Source: DDH964 sp963763205 (GTDB lineage Bacteria > Desulfobacterota > Desulfuromonadia > Desulfuromonadales > DDH964). From it: 64,000 nucleotides of DNA. Each line of letters opens with the position of its first letter. The first letter of the stretch is position 1. The stretch covers positions 382,777 through 446,776 of the forward strand of contig CAVXNQ010000018.1 in the NCBI GenBank assembly GCA_963763205.1. Reading direction: 5' to 3'. The position numbers and the translations under genes are program-made. Under the pieces are notes generated by a model. That model did not search any database and had not been told where the DNA came from. It saw nothing but the letters and a program-made list of their open reading frames with translations. Shown here piece by piece: positions 30,215 through 42,170 of the stretch.

Positions 30215-31984
30215 CTACGAAATCGAGTACTTGTGCAGCTTCTTGTAGATGCCGGGGCGGGAGATGCCGAGCCGGCTGGCGGCTTCGTTGCGGTTGCCGC
30301 CGGAGCGCTCGATGGCTTCTTCGATCAGGTACTTCTCCACCGTCTCGAGGATCGCGGCGAGGGGGAGGGGGCTGCCGCCCCCCTCCAGGCCGGCGGCGGC
30401 GAGGAGGTCGAGAGGCCGGGTCGGGATGCGGGCCACGGCCTGCAGCAGGTAGTCGGGGAGGTCGCTGCGCCGGATCTGCTCCCCCTGTACCACGTTGAAG
30501 GCGCTTTCGATGACGTTGCGCAGCTCGCGGATGTTGCCGGGGAAGCTGTAGCGCTTGACCACTTCCCAGGCCTCGGGGGTCAGCCCGCGGATGGCGAGAC
30601 CGAACTCGACGTTGAAGGTGTCGATGAAGTGTTCGACGATGCCGAAAATATCCTCCACCCGCTGGCGCAGCGGGGGGACGACCACCGAGACGATATTCAG
30701 CCGGTAGTAGAGGTCGTGCCGGAATGTCCCCTGCTCGACGCGTTTTTCCATGTTGACGTTGGTGGCGGCGACGAGGCGCACATCGAACTTGCGCGTCGCC
30801 CCGCTCCCCAGGGGGGTCACCTCCCGCTCCTGCAGCACCCGCAGCAGCTTGGCCTGCATGGTGACCGACATGTCGCTGATCTCGTCGAGGAACAGGGTGC
30901 CGCCGTGGGCCAGCTCGAACTTGCCGACCTGGCCCCCCTTGCGGGCCCCGGTGAAGGCGCCGTCGGCATAGCCGAAGAGTTCGGATTCCAGCAGGTGCTC
31001 GGGGATGGCGGCACAGTTGACCTTGATGAAGGGGCCGTAGCGGCGCGGGCTGGCGGCGTGCAGAGAGTGGGCGAGGAGTTCCTTGCCGGTGCCGCTCTCG
31101 CCGATGAGCAGGACGCTGGAGCCGCGCTTGGCCACCCGCAGCAGGGTCGCCTTGAGTTCGCGCATCGCCTTGCTGTTGCCGACGATGCTGTTGATGTCGT
31201 AGTGGAAATCGCAGTGCTTGGAAACCGCCGGGGGGATTTTGGCCTCCTGCCCCATCAGGGTGGTAAGCTGGTTGGCGAGCAGGGTCACCTCGCGCACGTC
31301 GCGGAAGAGGATGCGCCCCAGCGCCCCGACGACCTCCCCGTTGCGGGACAGGGGATAGCGGCAGGCGACCACCTCGCGGCCGTTGATCTGGTGCGGCCAG
31401 CCGATCTCCGCCCGGCCGGTCTCCATCACCACCGGCAGCCGCGAGGTCTTGGAATTGGTGTAGGCCTTGAGGATGTGCTTGCCGATCATGTCCTGGGCGC
31501 GGGCGCCGAGGGCGTCGGCGAAGTGCTGGTTGACCAGGGTGATGATCCCGGCGCGATTGATGACGATCAGGCCGTCCTGGATGATGTCGATGAGGGGGCC
31601 GAGGGACTGGGCGAGATTGGCCGAGCCCTGTGGCTCCCCCTCGCGGCCCTCGTCGGCGGCGACGGAGAGGAAGCCGCCCAGGGCCCGGCCGTCCTCCATG
31701 ATCGGTACGTAGCTGCAGCGAAAAGGGCGTTCGGCGACGGTGATCGGCTCGGCCCGGAAACAGAAGCCGGCCACCACGTGGGAGGTGAAGGGGGCGAGGT
31801 TGCAGAGGTCGCCGAGGCGCCGGCCGAGGATCGCCTCGGGGTCCCAGCCGAACAGCTCCCGGCAGGTGGGATTGGAGGAGACGACCCGCAGATCCCGGTC
31901 GAGAAAGGCGACCCAGCACTCCTTCCCGGCTTCGCAGAGAACGGGAGCGAATTTGGTGCGTGCGACGATATCGGCAAGCTTCAC
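30215..31984 (-). CDS. sigma-54-dependent transcriptional activator, PAS-PAS-AAA+-Fis
   Basis: 589 aa, intact. Two PAS-like sensor domains (about 15-115 and 125-240), then a sigma-54 interaction AAA+ domain: Walker A GESGTGKE (295-302), GAFTGA loop (342-347), Walker B LFLDEIS (Asp367-Glu368). The C-terminal Fis-type HTH is NRNEAASRLGISRPGIYKKL. It lies between the scoAB and beta-oxidation operons and resembles the second activator at 44.6 kb along its whole length. No receiver domain, so it probably senses a metabolite, perhaps an acyl-CoA or organic acid. Likely regulator of one or more of the three sigma-54 operons. Confidence 0.93.
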   Translation of the reverse strand: MKLADIVARTKFAPVLCEAGKECWVAFLDRDLRVVSSNPTCRELFGWDPEAILGRRLGDLCNLAPFTSHVVAGFCFRAEPITVAERPFRCSYVPIMEDGRALGGFLSVAADEGREGEPQGSANLAQSLGPLIDIIQDGLIVINRAGIITLVNQHFADALGARAQDMIGKHILKAYTNSKTSRLPVVMETGRAEIGWPHQINGREVVACRYPLSRNGEVVGALGRILFRDVREVTLLANQLTTLMGQEAKIPPAVSKHCDFHYDINSIVGNSKAMRELKATLLRVAKRGSSVLLIGESGTGKELLAHSLHAASPRRYGPFIKVNCAAIPEHLLESELFGYADGAFTGARKGGQVGKFELAHGGTLFLDEISDMSVTMQAKLLRVLQEREVTPLGSGATRKFDVRLVAATNVNMEKRVEQGTFRHDLYYRLNIVSVVVPPLRQRVEDIFGIVEHFIDTFNVEFGLAIRGLTPEAWEVVKRYSFPGNIRELRNVIESAFNVVQGEQIRRSDLPDYLLQAVARIPTRPLDLLAAAGLEGGGSPLPLAAILETVEKYLIEEAIERSGGNRNEAASRLGISRPGIYKKLHKYSIS

Positions 31985-32045
31985 GGCGGTCTCCGCTGCG
32001 GTGCAAAGGGTTGCCCGCGCGCCGGTGGGGCGCGCGGGGCGGATC

Positions 32046-32610
32046 TCAGGAGCCGGTCAGGGTAAATTCCCAGGCGCACCAGAACTCTTCCGGGTGGGCC
32101 TCCGGCGGGCAGGCGAGGCAGCGCGTCTCCAGGCGCGGATCGACGGTGCGGGCGAACTCGCTGTACTCGACGATTCCCACGCTCTTGCAGGGGAAGTCGG
32201 GGAGCCCCTTGCGTTTTCGCGCCGACTGCACCCGGCAGTCGACCATGCGGAAGACCGCCCGGGTGTCGGTCACCTCGATCGCCTCCTGCAGGTTGAGGCG
32301 GGCGTAGAGGCGGTGCTTGAGGCATTCGAGCAGGGCCGGGATGCCGCCTCCCGGTTCGAGGCCGAGGCGGGCCATGATCCGCTGTGCCTCGATGACGGTG
32401 AAGCGGCGCCAGGCCTCGCGGTCGGCATCGATGGCCGCCTCCATGCCGTGCGCTCTTTTCCACCGCCTGGAACCAGAGGCCGTCGTGGGCCAGCCAGTTC
32501 TTGGCGTCGTCGACGATGATGTCGATCAGCTCCTCCCGGGAGAGGTCGTGGAGGAGGCGGATTCCCGCGTCGAGGGGAGTGTTGGGTTCCAGGGGCAGGG
32601 GTTGGGACAT
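32046..32610 (-). CDS. DUF6125-like cytosolic protein, one frameshift
   Basis: About 187 aa after correction. The N-terminus reads LSREELIDIIVDDAKNWLAH and the C-terminal part, in another frame, reads FRMVDCRVQSARKRKGLPDF and GIVEYSEFARTVDPRLETRC; the frame changes near 32449. This is the conserved cytosolic family I know as DUF6125, common in anaerobes beside CoA-metabolism genes; conserved Cys residues (DCRVQSARK, FPCKSV, CLACPP) suggest a metal or redox role. It follows the CoA-transferase pair and may be the last gene of the beta-oxidation operon. Confidence 0.7.
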
Positions 32611-32726
32611 CGTCTTCTCCTTGGATAAAAGGGGGGGAGGGCGCCGCGCCCGTTGGCGGGCACCGCGGCTCCCCCCGCGCCGTCAGCCGCGAACCGGAAG
32701 TCCGTCGCCTGCGGCAAGTCCGGTGG

Positions 32727-33548
32727 TCATGCCTTGACCTTGGGGATGAAGATCTGCTCGGGATCGAGGACCTCGTGGATCAGGTGCAGCTCTTCGTAGG
32801 TCGGCGGCGGCGTCTCGCCGGCCACCCGGGAGACGTCGAGGTCGAACTGGCACTCGCCGCGGATCTGCTCCACCGTCGTGCCGGGATGGCAGGTGTCGAG
32901 GTAGATGCGCCCGCTCTCGGCGTCGAAGCGGAAGACGCCGAGGGTGCTGATGACCGCCGTCGGCCCGCCGCGGTAGGCGGCGCCGTAGAGCTCGCGGCGG
33001 TGGACCCAGTCCCCTTCCGGCCACTTCTTCACCCGCCAGCCGGGGGAGGTGATGTAGCTGACCTTCTCGGTGAAGCGGCGCTTCTCGTGGACCATGATGA
33101 AGACGGTGCGGCTGGCGAAGGAGTTGATGTCGGGGTTGCCGCCGCTGCCGGTGAGGCGCAGCTCTGGATTCAGGTAGTCGCCGATGACGGTGGTATTGAC
33201 GTTGCCGTACTGATCGACCTCGGCGCCGCCTAAAAAGCCGAGATCGACGTAGCCGCGCTGGGCGATGGCGAAGGCGTCGTAGAGTCCCGAGGACTTGGAG
33301 GCCCCCATCTCGCAGCGGGCGTCACCGACGGAGGTCGGCAGCTGCGGCGGCCGGCCGTCGAGGGTGCCGGCCTCGAAGATCAGCTTGAGGTTCGGGGCGT
33401 GGGTCTTTTGGGCCAGCATGATGGCGACCATCGGCAGGCCGGTGCCGGCGAAGACCACCTCGTTGTCCATCACCTCGCGGGCGGCGGCGCAGCACAGGAG
33501 GTCGGCCAGGTTGTATTCTCCCGCTTGGGCGTACTGTTTCGTCGTCAT
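32727..33548 (-). CDS. family I CoA-transferase subunit B (glutaconate CoA-transferase-like)
   Basis: 273 aa, intact. Motifs include NEVVFAGTGLPMVAIMLAQK, GFLGGAEVDQYGNVNTTVIG and GSGGNPDINSFASRTVFIM, typical of the beta subunit of GctAB-type CoA-transferases. With the adjacent alpha subunit it would activate a carboxylic acid by CoA transfer, the entry step of the beta-oxidation operon. The start lies 1 bp after the alpha-subunit stop. The substrate (for example butyrate, valerate or an aromatic-derived acid) is not deducible. Confidence 0.85.
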   Translation of the reverse strand: MTTKQYAQAGEYNLADLLCCAAAREVMDNEVVFAGTGLPMVAIMLAQKTHAPNLKLIFEAGTLDGRPPQLPTSVGDARCEMGASKSSGLYDAFAIAQRGYVDLGFLGGAEVDQYGNVNTTVIGDYLNPELRLTGSGGNPDINSFASRTVFIMVHEKRRFTEKVSYITSPGWRVKKWPEGDWVHRRELYGAAYRGGPTAVISTLGVFRFDAESGRIYLDTCHPGTTVEQIRGECQFDLDVSRVAGETPPPTYEELHLIHEVLDPEQIFIPKVKA

Positions 33549-33549
33549 G

Positions 33550-34521
33550 TCACTGCCCCCTTTTGACGCTGGTGCTGTAGTTGAGCGCGGTGTTGGCCTT
33601 GAGCCGCAGGGTGCGGGGCCAGCCGAGCTTCTCCAGGTAGGAGAGGTGGTCGAGGCCGTAGACCCACTCCTCGGCCCAGGCGTCGAACCCCTCCTGGGTG
33701 CGGGTCTTCTGGTAGAAGTCGCGCAGGAAATCGCCGTCGACGTCGTAGCGGCCGAACATCCCGGTGGGGTGGGCGTTCCAGGGGCACTCGACGATGTAGT
33801 CGACCTCGAAGGAGGGGATGGTGTTGGCGTCGCTGTTGCGCCGCAGGTAGTCCTCGGGGACGATCTCTTCGGCGATGGCGATGGTGACCTTGGCGGCCCG
33901 GGCCACCTCCGGGTCGGTGTAGTACTGGCCGCTGACCCGCACCGTCCCCCCCTCGCCGACCTGCTGCACGCTCAGGACCGCGACGTCGATCTTCGGCGCC
34001 GGGACCAGCACCTGCTGGCCGCCGCCGTAGAAGGGGTCGTCGAGGAACTGGTACTTGCTGCGGGCGATGTGCGGCCGGCTGCCGTCGCGCAGCCCGGCGC
34101 GGCCGAGCATATCGTACTCGGGGTTGTGGAGGTCGGTCCCCAGGGACGACTGGCTGACGGCGAAGGGCATGCCGGCGGCGGCCGCCGCCATGCGGAAGGT
34201 CATCTCCGCGTGGCTGTAGTCCTCGACCAGGAGCTCCTGCTTGCCGACCCGCCGCGAGAGGTTGGCGCCGTACTTGCCGTAGAGCTCGTGGCCGACCCAG
34301 CACGACTCCCAGATGGCGACGCAGCCGGCGCCGACCAGGAACTCGGTCTGCGGCCCGCCGTTGACCTCGATGAGATGCAGGTCGCGGGCCTGGCGGCGGA
34401 TCAGTTCGTAGACCAGGGCCATGGGGCGGCGCCAGATGGTGAAGCCGGAGAAGGTCAGGGTGCTGCCGTCGGTGACCAGGGCGGCGGCTTCCGCCAGGGA
34501 AATACGCTTGTTCTTCTGCAT
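33550..34521 (-). CDS. family I CoA-transferase subunit A (glutaconate CoA-transferase-like)
   Basis: 323 aa, intact; starts MQKNKRISLAEAAALVTDGS. Alpha-subunit motifs: SGFTIWRRPMALVYELIRRQ, IEVNGGPQTEFLVGAG and APKIDVAVLSVQ. AAAAAGGAGAG precedes the ATG. It sits between the acyl-CoA dehydrogenase and subunit B genes and forms the CoA-transferase with the latter. Confidence 0.85.
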   Translation of the reverse strand: MQKNKRISLAEAAALVTDGSTLTFSGFTIWRRPMALVYELIRRQARDLHLIEVNGGPQTEFLVGAGCVAIWESCWVGHELYGKYGANLSRRVGKQELLVEDYSHAEMTFRMAAAAAGMPFAVSQSSLGTDLHNPEYDMLGRAGLRDGSRPHIARSKYQFLDDPFYGGGQQVLVPAPKIDVAVLSVQQVGEGGTVRVSGQYYTDPEVARAAKVTIAIAEEIVPEDYLRRNSDANTIPSFEVDYIVECPWNAHPTGMFGRYDVDGDFLRDFYQKTRTQEGFDAWAEEWVYGLDHLSYLEKLGWPRTLRLKANTALNYSTSVKRGQ

Positions 34522-34535
34522 GGCTCTCTCCTTTT

Positions 34536-35685
<1,150 letters not shown>

Positions 35686-35722
35686 CGGGATCTCCTTTAG
35701 CGTTGCGGTTAGGGATAAAATT

Positions 35723-35846
35723 CTTTTCGCCACGGAGACGCAGAGGCACAGAGAAATGCAAACGATAGAGCTTTCTGGTTTCCGACCAGAACCGGGGATT
35801 TGCTGTAAAGCGTTTCCTCTGTGTCTCGGTGTCTCTGTGGCGAGGT
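35723..35846. repeat. intergenic inverted repeat (CACGGAGAC-CACAGAG type)
   Basis: Left arm CGCCACGGAGACGCAGAGGC and right arm CTCTGTGTCTCGGTGTCTCT then GTGGCGAG are imperfect inverses separated by about 60 bp. A related element lies at 40270-40384. It is located between two acyl-CoA dehydrogenase genes and could weaken transcription between them. Confidence 0.6.
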
Positions 35847-35855
35847 CTGCCGTGG

Positions 35856-37010
35856 CTACAGATTTTTCAGGATCTCCCGCGAGACGATCAGCCGCTGGAT
35901 TTCGCTGGTCCCCTCGTAGATGGTGGTGACGCGGGCGTCGCGGGCGTAGCGCTCGACGGGGTAGTCGCGGGTATAGCCGTAACCGCCGAGCATCTGCACC
36001 GCCTCGTAGCAGGCGCGGTTGGCGCTCTCGGTGGCGAACAGCTTGGCCATGGAGGCCTCCTTGGCGAAGGTTTTCCCCTGCTCCTTTTTGCAGGCGGCCT
36101 GCATCAGGAGCAGCCGCGCCGCCTCCAGCTCGGTGTAGGCGTCGGCGATTTTCCACTGGATCGCCTGGAAGTCGGCGAGCTTCTGGCCGAACTGGCTCCG
36201 CTCCCGGGCGTAGCGGGTCGCGCAGTCCATCGCCGCCAGGCCGACCCCGAGCCCCAACGAGCCGATGCCGATGCGGCCGCCGGCGAGCTCGCCGACGGCG
36301 ATGCGGAAGCCGTCGTTGAGCTTGCCCATCAGGGCCGTTGCAGGAATGCGGCAGTCGTCGAAGAGCACCTCGTTGGTCGCCGAGGCGTGCTGCCCCATCT
36401 TCTCCTCCGCCTTGCCGACCACCAGGCCGGGGGTCCCGGCCTCGACCAGGAAGCAGCTGATCCCCTTCCCCTTCGGCGCGGTCTTGTCGGTCACCGCCCA
36501 GACGACGAAGACCCCGGCGTAGGGAGCGCTGGTGATGAAGATCTTGGCGCCGTTCAGGACCCAGTCGTCGCCGTCGCGCACCGCCGTCGTTGTCATCCCG
36601 GCCGGGTCGGAACCGGCCCCGGGCTCGGTGAGGGCGAAGGCGCCGGCGCGGTATTCGCCCGAGCAGATGCGCGGGATGTAGGCCTGCTTCTGCGCTTCGC
36701 TGCCGATGGCCTGGATCACCTCGCAGACCATGTTGTTGACCGAGACGGTCACCGCCGTCGCCGCGCAGGCGCGGGCGATCTCGGTCATGGCGACGCTGAA
36801 GGCGACCACGCCGGCCTCGGCGCCGCCGTACTCCTCGCGCACGTTGAGCCCCATGAAGCCGAGCTCGGCGAGCTTCTGCAGATTGGCGTAGAAGGGTTCG
36901 CGGTCGCCGCCGCGGTCGAGGTCTGCGGCGATGGGCGCCAGTTCGGCGGCGGCGAAGTCCCGCGCGGTCTGCTGGATGAGTTTCTGTTCTTCAGTCAGTT
37001 CGAGATGCAT
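35856..37010 (-). CDS. short-chain (butyryl-type) acyl-CoA dehydrogenase
   Basis: 384 aa, intact. FAD motifs FALTEPGAGSDPAGMTTTAV and KIFITSAPYAGVFVVWAVTD; catalytic Glu in TTIYEGTSEIQRLIVSREIL. It closely resembles butyryl-CoA dehydrogenases. Electrons go to EtfAB encoded upstream in the same operon. Starts MHLELTEEQKLIQQTARDFA, 11 bp after the crotonase stop. Confidence 0.92.
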   Translation of the reverse strand: MHLELTEEQKLIQQTARDFAAAELAPIAADLDRGGDREPFYANLQKLAELGFMGLNVREEYGGAEAGVVAFSVAMTEIARACAATAVTVSVNNMVCEVIQAIGSEAQKQAYIPRICSGEYRAGAFALTEPGAGSDPAGMTTTAVRDGDDWVLNGAKIFITSAPYAGVFVVWAVTDKTAPKGKGISCFLVEAGTPGLVVGKAEEKMGQHASATNEVLFDDCRIPATALMGKLNDGFRIAVGELAGGRIGIGSLGLGVGLAAMDCATRYARERSQFGQKLADFQAIQWKIADAYTELEAARLLLMQAACKKEQGKTFAKEASMAKLFATESANRACYEAVQMLGGYGYTRDYPVERYARDARVTTIYEGTSEIQRLIVSREILKNL

Positions 37011-37021
37011 CGGTTCCTCCC

Positions 37022-37805
37022 TCAGCAGTTTTGGAAACGGGCTGGCCGCTTCTCGAGAAACGCCCCCATCCCCTCTTTCTGGTCGGCGGTGGCAAAACAG
37101 AGGGCGAACTGGTCGGCCTCGTAGCGGCAGGCCTTGTCGATCTCCATCTCCAGGCCGTTGTCGATCGCGTCCTTGCACAGGGCGATGGCGAGCGCCCCCT
37201 TGGCCGCGATCTTGCCCGCCAGCTCCCGGGCCGCCGCCGCCAGCTCCGCCCGCGGCACAACCCGGTTGGCCAGCCCGAGGCGGCAGGCCTCGACCGGCAT
37301 CGATCATGTCGCCGGTGAAGAGCAGCTCCTTGGCGCGCCCCTTGCCGATCAGGCGCGGCAGGCGCTGGGTGCCGGCGAAGCCGGGGATGACGCCGAGGTT
37401 GACCTCGGGCTGGCCGAAGCGGGCGTGGTCCGCCGCCAGGCGGATGTCGCAGGCCAGAGCCAGTTCGCAGCCGCCGCCGAGGGCGAAGCCGTTCACCGCG
37501 GCGATGACCGGCTTGGAGAGCTGCTCGATGCGGTTCATCGTCTGCTGGCCGAGGAGGGCGAAGCGGCGGGCGGCGAGGGCATCCAGCGCCTGCATGGCGG
37601 CGATGTCGGCGCCGGCGACGAAGGCCTTCTCCCCGGCGCCGGTGAGGATCACCACCTTGACCTCCGGGTCGATCTCCAACCCCTCGAAGCAGCACAGGAG
37701 CTCCTTCAGGGTCGCTTCGTTGAGGGCGTTGAGGGCCTGGGGGCGATTGATGGTGACGGTGGCGATGTTTTCGTGTATTTCGAGAAGCAGGTTGTTGAAT
37801 TCCAT
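37022..37805 (-). CDS. enoyl-CoA hydratase (crotonase), one frameshift
   Basis: About 260 aa. Starts MEFNNLLLEIHENIATVTIN; oxyanion-hole segment AFVAGADIAAM; both catalytic glutamates present (FALGGGCELALACDI and FGQPEVNLGVIPGFAG). An extra G near 37300 breaks the frame; without it GDMIDAVEACRLGLANRVV follows. It hydrates crotonyl-CoA-type substrates in the beta-oxidation operon. Confidence 0.9.
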
Positions 37806-37853
37806 TACGATGGGCTCCTGTTGGCTTTTCATGCTTTTGACCTTCCCCCTTTT

Positions 37854-38040
37854 CGACTTGCCGGAGCGCAGTGGACGTTTCGGGAAAACGACCGGCAAAT
37901 GTCTGAGCGCAGCGAGTTTTTGCCGGTCCCCGAAACGTCTGCGGAGCGCAGGGAACCCGCGTAGCGGGCAAGTCGATCGGGGGCCCTTTCTTTGCCTACT
38001 TTCTTTGGGCAAGCAAAGAAAGTAGGGCGTCGGCAGGGGG
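37854..38040. repeat. structured intergenic repeat with nested hairpins
   Basis: Outer arms CGACTTGCC / GGGCAAGTCG enclose a long hairpin: GGACGTTTCGGGAAAACGAC and CGGCAAA on the left pair with TTTGCCGG and CCCCGAAACGTC on the right (37872-37942). A second dyad CTTTCTTTGCCTACTTTCTT / AAGCAAAGAAAGTAGG follows at 37987-38025. No coding potential. It lies between hbd and the crotonase gene. Confidence 0.65.
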
Positions 38041-38065
38041 CGCAACCCCTGGGTTCTGAGCCGAG

Positions 38066-38919
<854 letters not shown>

Positions 38920-39045
38920 GTCTATTTTCCTCCTCGTGTAAAAATCGGTTTTGACTCGGGCGATGCCGTCCGGCCGCTCGGATCGGACCCATATGTCCGA
39001 TCGGACTCATCCGACGGATCGGACGCGGCCGTTTCAGACGCGCCG

Positions 39046-40221
39046 CTAGACCCGCTCGAAGATCGCCGCCACCGCCTCGCCGCCGCCGATGCAGAGGGTG
39101 GCCAGGCCGTAGCGCTCGCCCCGGCGCTGCATTTCGTGCACCAGGGTCGCGGCCAGGCGGCCGCCGCTGGCGCCGACGGGGTGGCCGATGGCGCAGGCGC
39201 CGCCGTTGACGTTGACCCGCGCCGGGTCGAGGCCGAGCTCCTGGATGGCGATCATGGTCACCGCGGCGAAGGCCTCGTTGATCTCGAACAGGCCGATGTC
39301 GGCAGGTTCGAGGCCGGCTTTGGCGCAGGCCCGCTCGATGGCGCCGACGGGGGCGTCGGGGAAGTGGTCGGGATGGAGGCTGTTGGTGGCATAGGCGACC
39401 AGCCGCGCCTGGGGCTTGAGCCCGTGGCGCTGGACCGCCTGTTCGCCGGCGAGCAGGACGAAGGCGGCGCCGTCGTTGATGGTCGAGGCGTTGCCGGCGG
39501 TGATCGTGCCCTCCTTGCCGAAGGCGGGGCGCAGGCTCGAGAGCTTGGCGAAATCGACCCGGAACGGCTCCTCGTCCAGGGCGACGGTCACCTCCCCCTT
39601 GCGCGAGGGTTTCACCACGGCGACGATCTCCGCCTGGAAGCGCCCCTCCTGCACTGCCCGCTGGGCCCGCTTGTACGATTCCAGGGCAAAGGTGTCCTGC
39701 GCTTCCCGGGTGAGATTGTGGGCGGCGACCCGCGCCTCGGCGATCTCGCCCATGTGGCGGCCGCTGTAGGGATCGGTCAGGGCGTCGTGGACCATCAGGT
39801 CGACGGCCTGCCCGTTCCCCATGCGCAGCCCGAAGCGCGCCGCCGGAAGGCAGTAGGGGGCGAGGGACATGTTCTCCATACCGCCGGCGACGACGACCTC
39901 GGACTCACCGAGGCGGATGGCGTCGGCGCCGAGCATGATCGCCTTGAGCCCGCTGCCGCAGACCTTGTTGATGGTCAGGGCCGGGATGCTGTCGGGCAGG
40001 CCGGCAAAGCGCAGCGCCTGGCGGGCCGGCGCCTGGCCGGCGCCGCCGGCGAGGACCTGGCCGGCGATGACCTGGTCGACCTGATCGGCCGCTATCCCGC
40101 TCTGATCCAACAGTGCAGTGATGACGGTCGCGGCCAGCTGCGGCGCCGGCACGTCGGCGAGGACTCCGCCGAAGCTGCCGAAGGGGGTGCGCAGTGCTGC
40201 GATGACGTAGACGTTTTCCAT
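39046..40221 (-). CDS. acetyl-CoA acetyltransferase (thiolase)
   Basis: 391 aa, intact. Active-site Cys in NKVCGSGLKAIMLGA, second His region NEAFAAVTMIA, GGACAIGHPVGASGGR, and C-terminal Cys in LCIGGGEAVAAIF. Cleaves acetoacetyl-CoA (or longer 3-ketoacyl-CoA) to acetyl-CoA. It would also finish leucine breakdown after ScoAB activates acetoacetate. Start at 40221 follows GAAGGAGAAAAA; an upstream Met 14 codons earlier is less likely. Confidence 0.93.
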   Translation of the reverse strand: MENVYVIAALRTPFGSFGGVLADVPAPQLAATVITALLDQSGIAADQVDQVIAGQVLAGGAGQAPARQALRFAGLPDSIPALTINKVCGSGLKAIMLGADAIRLGESEVVVAGGMENMSLAPYCLPAARFGLRMGNGQAVDLMVHDALTDPYSGRHMGEIAEARVAAHNLTREAQDTFALESYKRAQRAVQEGRFQAEIVAVVKPSRKGEVTVALDEEPFRVDFAKLSSLRPAFGKEGTITAGNASTINDGAAFVLLAGEQAVQRHGLKPQARLVAYATNSLHPDHFPDAPVGAIERACAKAGLEPADIGLFEINEAFAAVTMIAIQELGLDPARVNVNGGACAIGHPVGASGGRLAATLVHEMQRRGERYGLATLCIGGGEAVAAIFERV

Positions 40222-40269
40222 TTTTTCTCCTTCTCGATTGATGGGCATCTTGGGAATTCTCAAGGTCTT

Positions 40270-40384
40270 CTCTCACCCGTTCGCTGCGCTCCCTTGAGCA
40301 CACGGAGACCACAGAGAATTCCACGGCTTTTGGTTTTCTCCGTGTCCTCTGTGCGCTCAAGCGACTGCAAGGAGCGGGTGAGGG
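40270..40384. repeat. intergenic inverted repeat, second copy of the CACGGAG type
   Basis: CTCACCCGTTCGCTGCGCTC with CACACGGAGACCACAGAGAA on the left is mirrored by TTCTCCGTGTCCTCTGTGCG and GGAGCGGGTGAG on the right. It lies between etfA and the thiolase gene and has no coding potential. Confidence 0.6.
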
Positions 40385-40395
40385 ACGCTTTGCCT

Positions 40396-41317
40396 TTACC
40401 CCTGCAGCGCCGCGGTCAACGCCGGCGCCAACTGCAGCACGTCGGCGACCACCAGCACATCGGCCACCTCGCCGATCGGGGCGTCCTTGTCCTTGTTGAT
40501 CGCCACCACGAAGCCCGACTTCTTCATCCCCGCCAGATGCTGGATCGCTCCGGAGATGCCGCAGGCGACGTAGAGCTTGGGCGCGACGGTCTGCCCGGTG
40601 GTTCCCACCTGGCGGCTGTGGTCGACCCAGCCGGCGTCGACCACCGGCCGGCTGGCGCCCAGCTCGCCGCCGAAGGCCCGGGCCAGCCCGGCGATGACGT
40701 CCACGTTCTCCGGCTTGCCGACGCCGCGCCCGGCGCTGACGATGACCTCGGCCCGGGTGAGATCGACCTCCCCCTTTTCGGCCGCCTCGTAGCCCGGCGA
40801 ATTCGACGTCGCCGGCGGCGGACCCGGCAATCCTCTCCACCTCCGGGGTGCCGGCCGGTTCACCGGTCAGGCCGAAGGCCCCGGCCTGCAGGGTGACCAC
40901 GGTCGTGCGCTTTGGGGCCTGATTCGGCGGCGCAGCTTGGCGTTGCAGGCCGGCACCACGAAGGCGCCCTCCTGCACGTCGACCACCTCGGAGACCTGCG
41001 CCGCCTTCAGGGCCAGGGCCAGCCGCGGTGCCAGGTCCCAGCCGTAGGAGGAGTGGCAGAAGACGATCAGGTCGGGCTTTTCCTGCGCGATCACCTCCAG
41101 CAGCAGCGCCTTGTGCACCGCCGGGTTGTATTCGCCGCAGGCGGCGGCATCGGCCAGGTAGAGGCGTGCCGTCGAAGCGGGGCAGGTCGCCTTCGCTGCC
41201 GACCAGCGAACATCACCGCCTCGGCGCCGAGCTGCTGGGCGAAGGCGAGGGTTTCATAGGTGCCGGCCTCGAGCAGACTGGCCTTGCCGATATTCTCCAA
41301 CGAGTCAGTGCTTTCAT
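40396..41317 (-). CDS. etfA: electron transfer flavoprotein alpha subunit, several frameshifts
   Basis: About 307 codons. N-terminal segments ENIGKASLLEAGTYETLAFA and ALLLEVIAQEKPDLIVFCHS lie in different frames; the C-terminal FAD domain is intact in one frame with IVSAGRGVGKPENVDVIAGL, VDHSRQVGTTGQTVAPKLYV and FVVAINKDKDAPIGEVADV. Frame changes fall near 41300, 41190, 40920 and 40800. With EtfB it takes electrons from the acyl-CoA dehydrogenases. Damage in a gene this central argues for sequence error. Confidence 0.9.
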
Positions 41318-41327
41318 CGCTTATCTC

Positions 41328-42107
41328 CTATTTGAAGACCGTGGTCTTCTCCTTGAGGATGCCGAGCAACTGGTCGGCTAGCACACCGACCTCCCCTTCG
41401 AGCACCAGTCCGCCCCCCTTCTTCTCGCGGGAAGGCCACGTTCGGGTCTCGGCGAGGGGCTCGACCTGGAGCAGGTCGGCGACGGGGAGGCTGGTCAGCT
41501 CCTTCTTCTTGGCCTTCATGATGTTGGGCAGCGTCGGGTAGCGCGGGGTGTTGAGCCCGAGCTGGCAGGTGAAGAGGGCCGGCAGCGTCGACCTTGACCA
41601 CCGCCTTCAGCCCCCCTTCGAGCTCCCGCCGGACGGTGACGGCGCCGTCCTGGTGGGCGAAGTCGACGATGGTGGTGACCGCCGGGATGCCGAGCAGCTC
41701 GGCCAGAAGCACCCCGACCTGGGCGCTGCCGCGGTCCTGCGACTGCATCCCGGTCAGGATCAGGTCGAAGCCCTGCTGCCGGGCGTACTCGGCGAGGATC
41801 GAGGCGATCTCGAAGGGGTCCTTGCTCGCAGCTCTGCGTCGTCGTAGATGTGCACCCCCTTGTCGCAGCCCATGGCCAGGGCCTTCTTCATCGCCTCCTT
41901 GACCCGCTCGGGGCCGATGGAGACCACGGTGAGCTCCGGAGCGCCGCCCAGCTGTTCCTTGAGCTGCACCGCCTGCTCGACGGCATACTCGTCGTACTCG
42001 TTCATCCGCCAGGCGAGGTCGGTGGTGGCGTACCAGGTGCCGGAGGGATCGATCTTGAACCGCGATTCCATGTCGGGAACCTGCTTGATACAGACGAGAA
42101 TCTTCAT
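41328..42107 (-). CDS. etfB: electron transfer flavoprotein beta subunit, frameshifted
   Basis: About 260 codons. Start MKILVCIKQVPDMESRFKID; later segments QVGVLLAELLGIPAVTTIVD and SLPVADLLQVEPLAETRTWP lie in other frames, with shifts near 41830, 41590 and 41430. The net length stays a multiple of three. Gene order FeS oxidoreductase-etfB-etfA is typical of anaerobes that send ETF electrons to the membrane. Confidence 0.9.
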
Positions 42108-42170
42108 GGCTTTTTCTCCTTGGTGTTCATCGGACCGATCGGTCTGATCCGTCACGACCTGTTCAAATGC

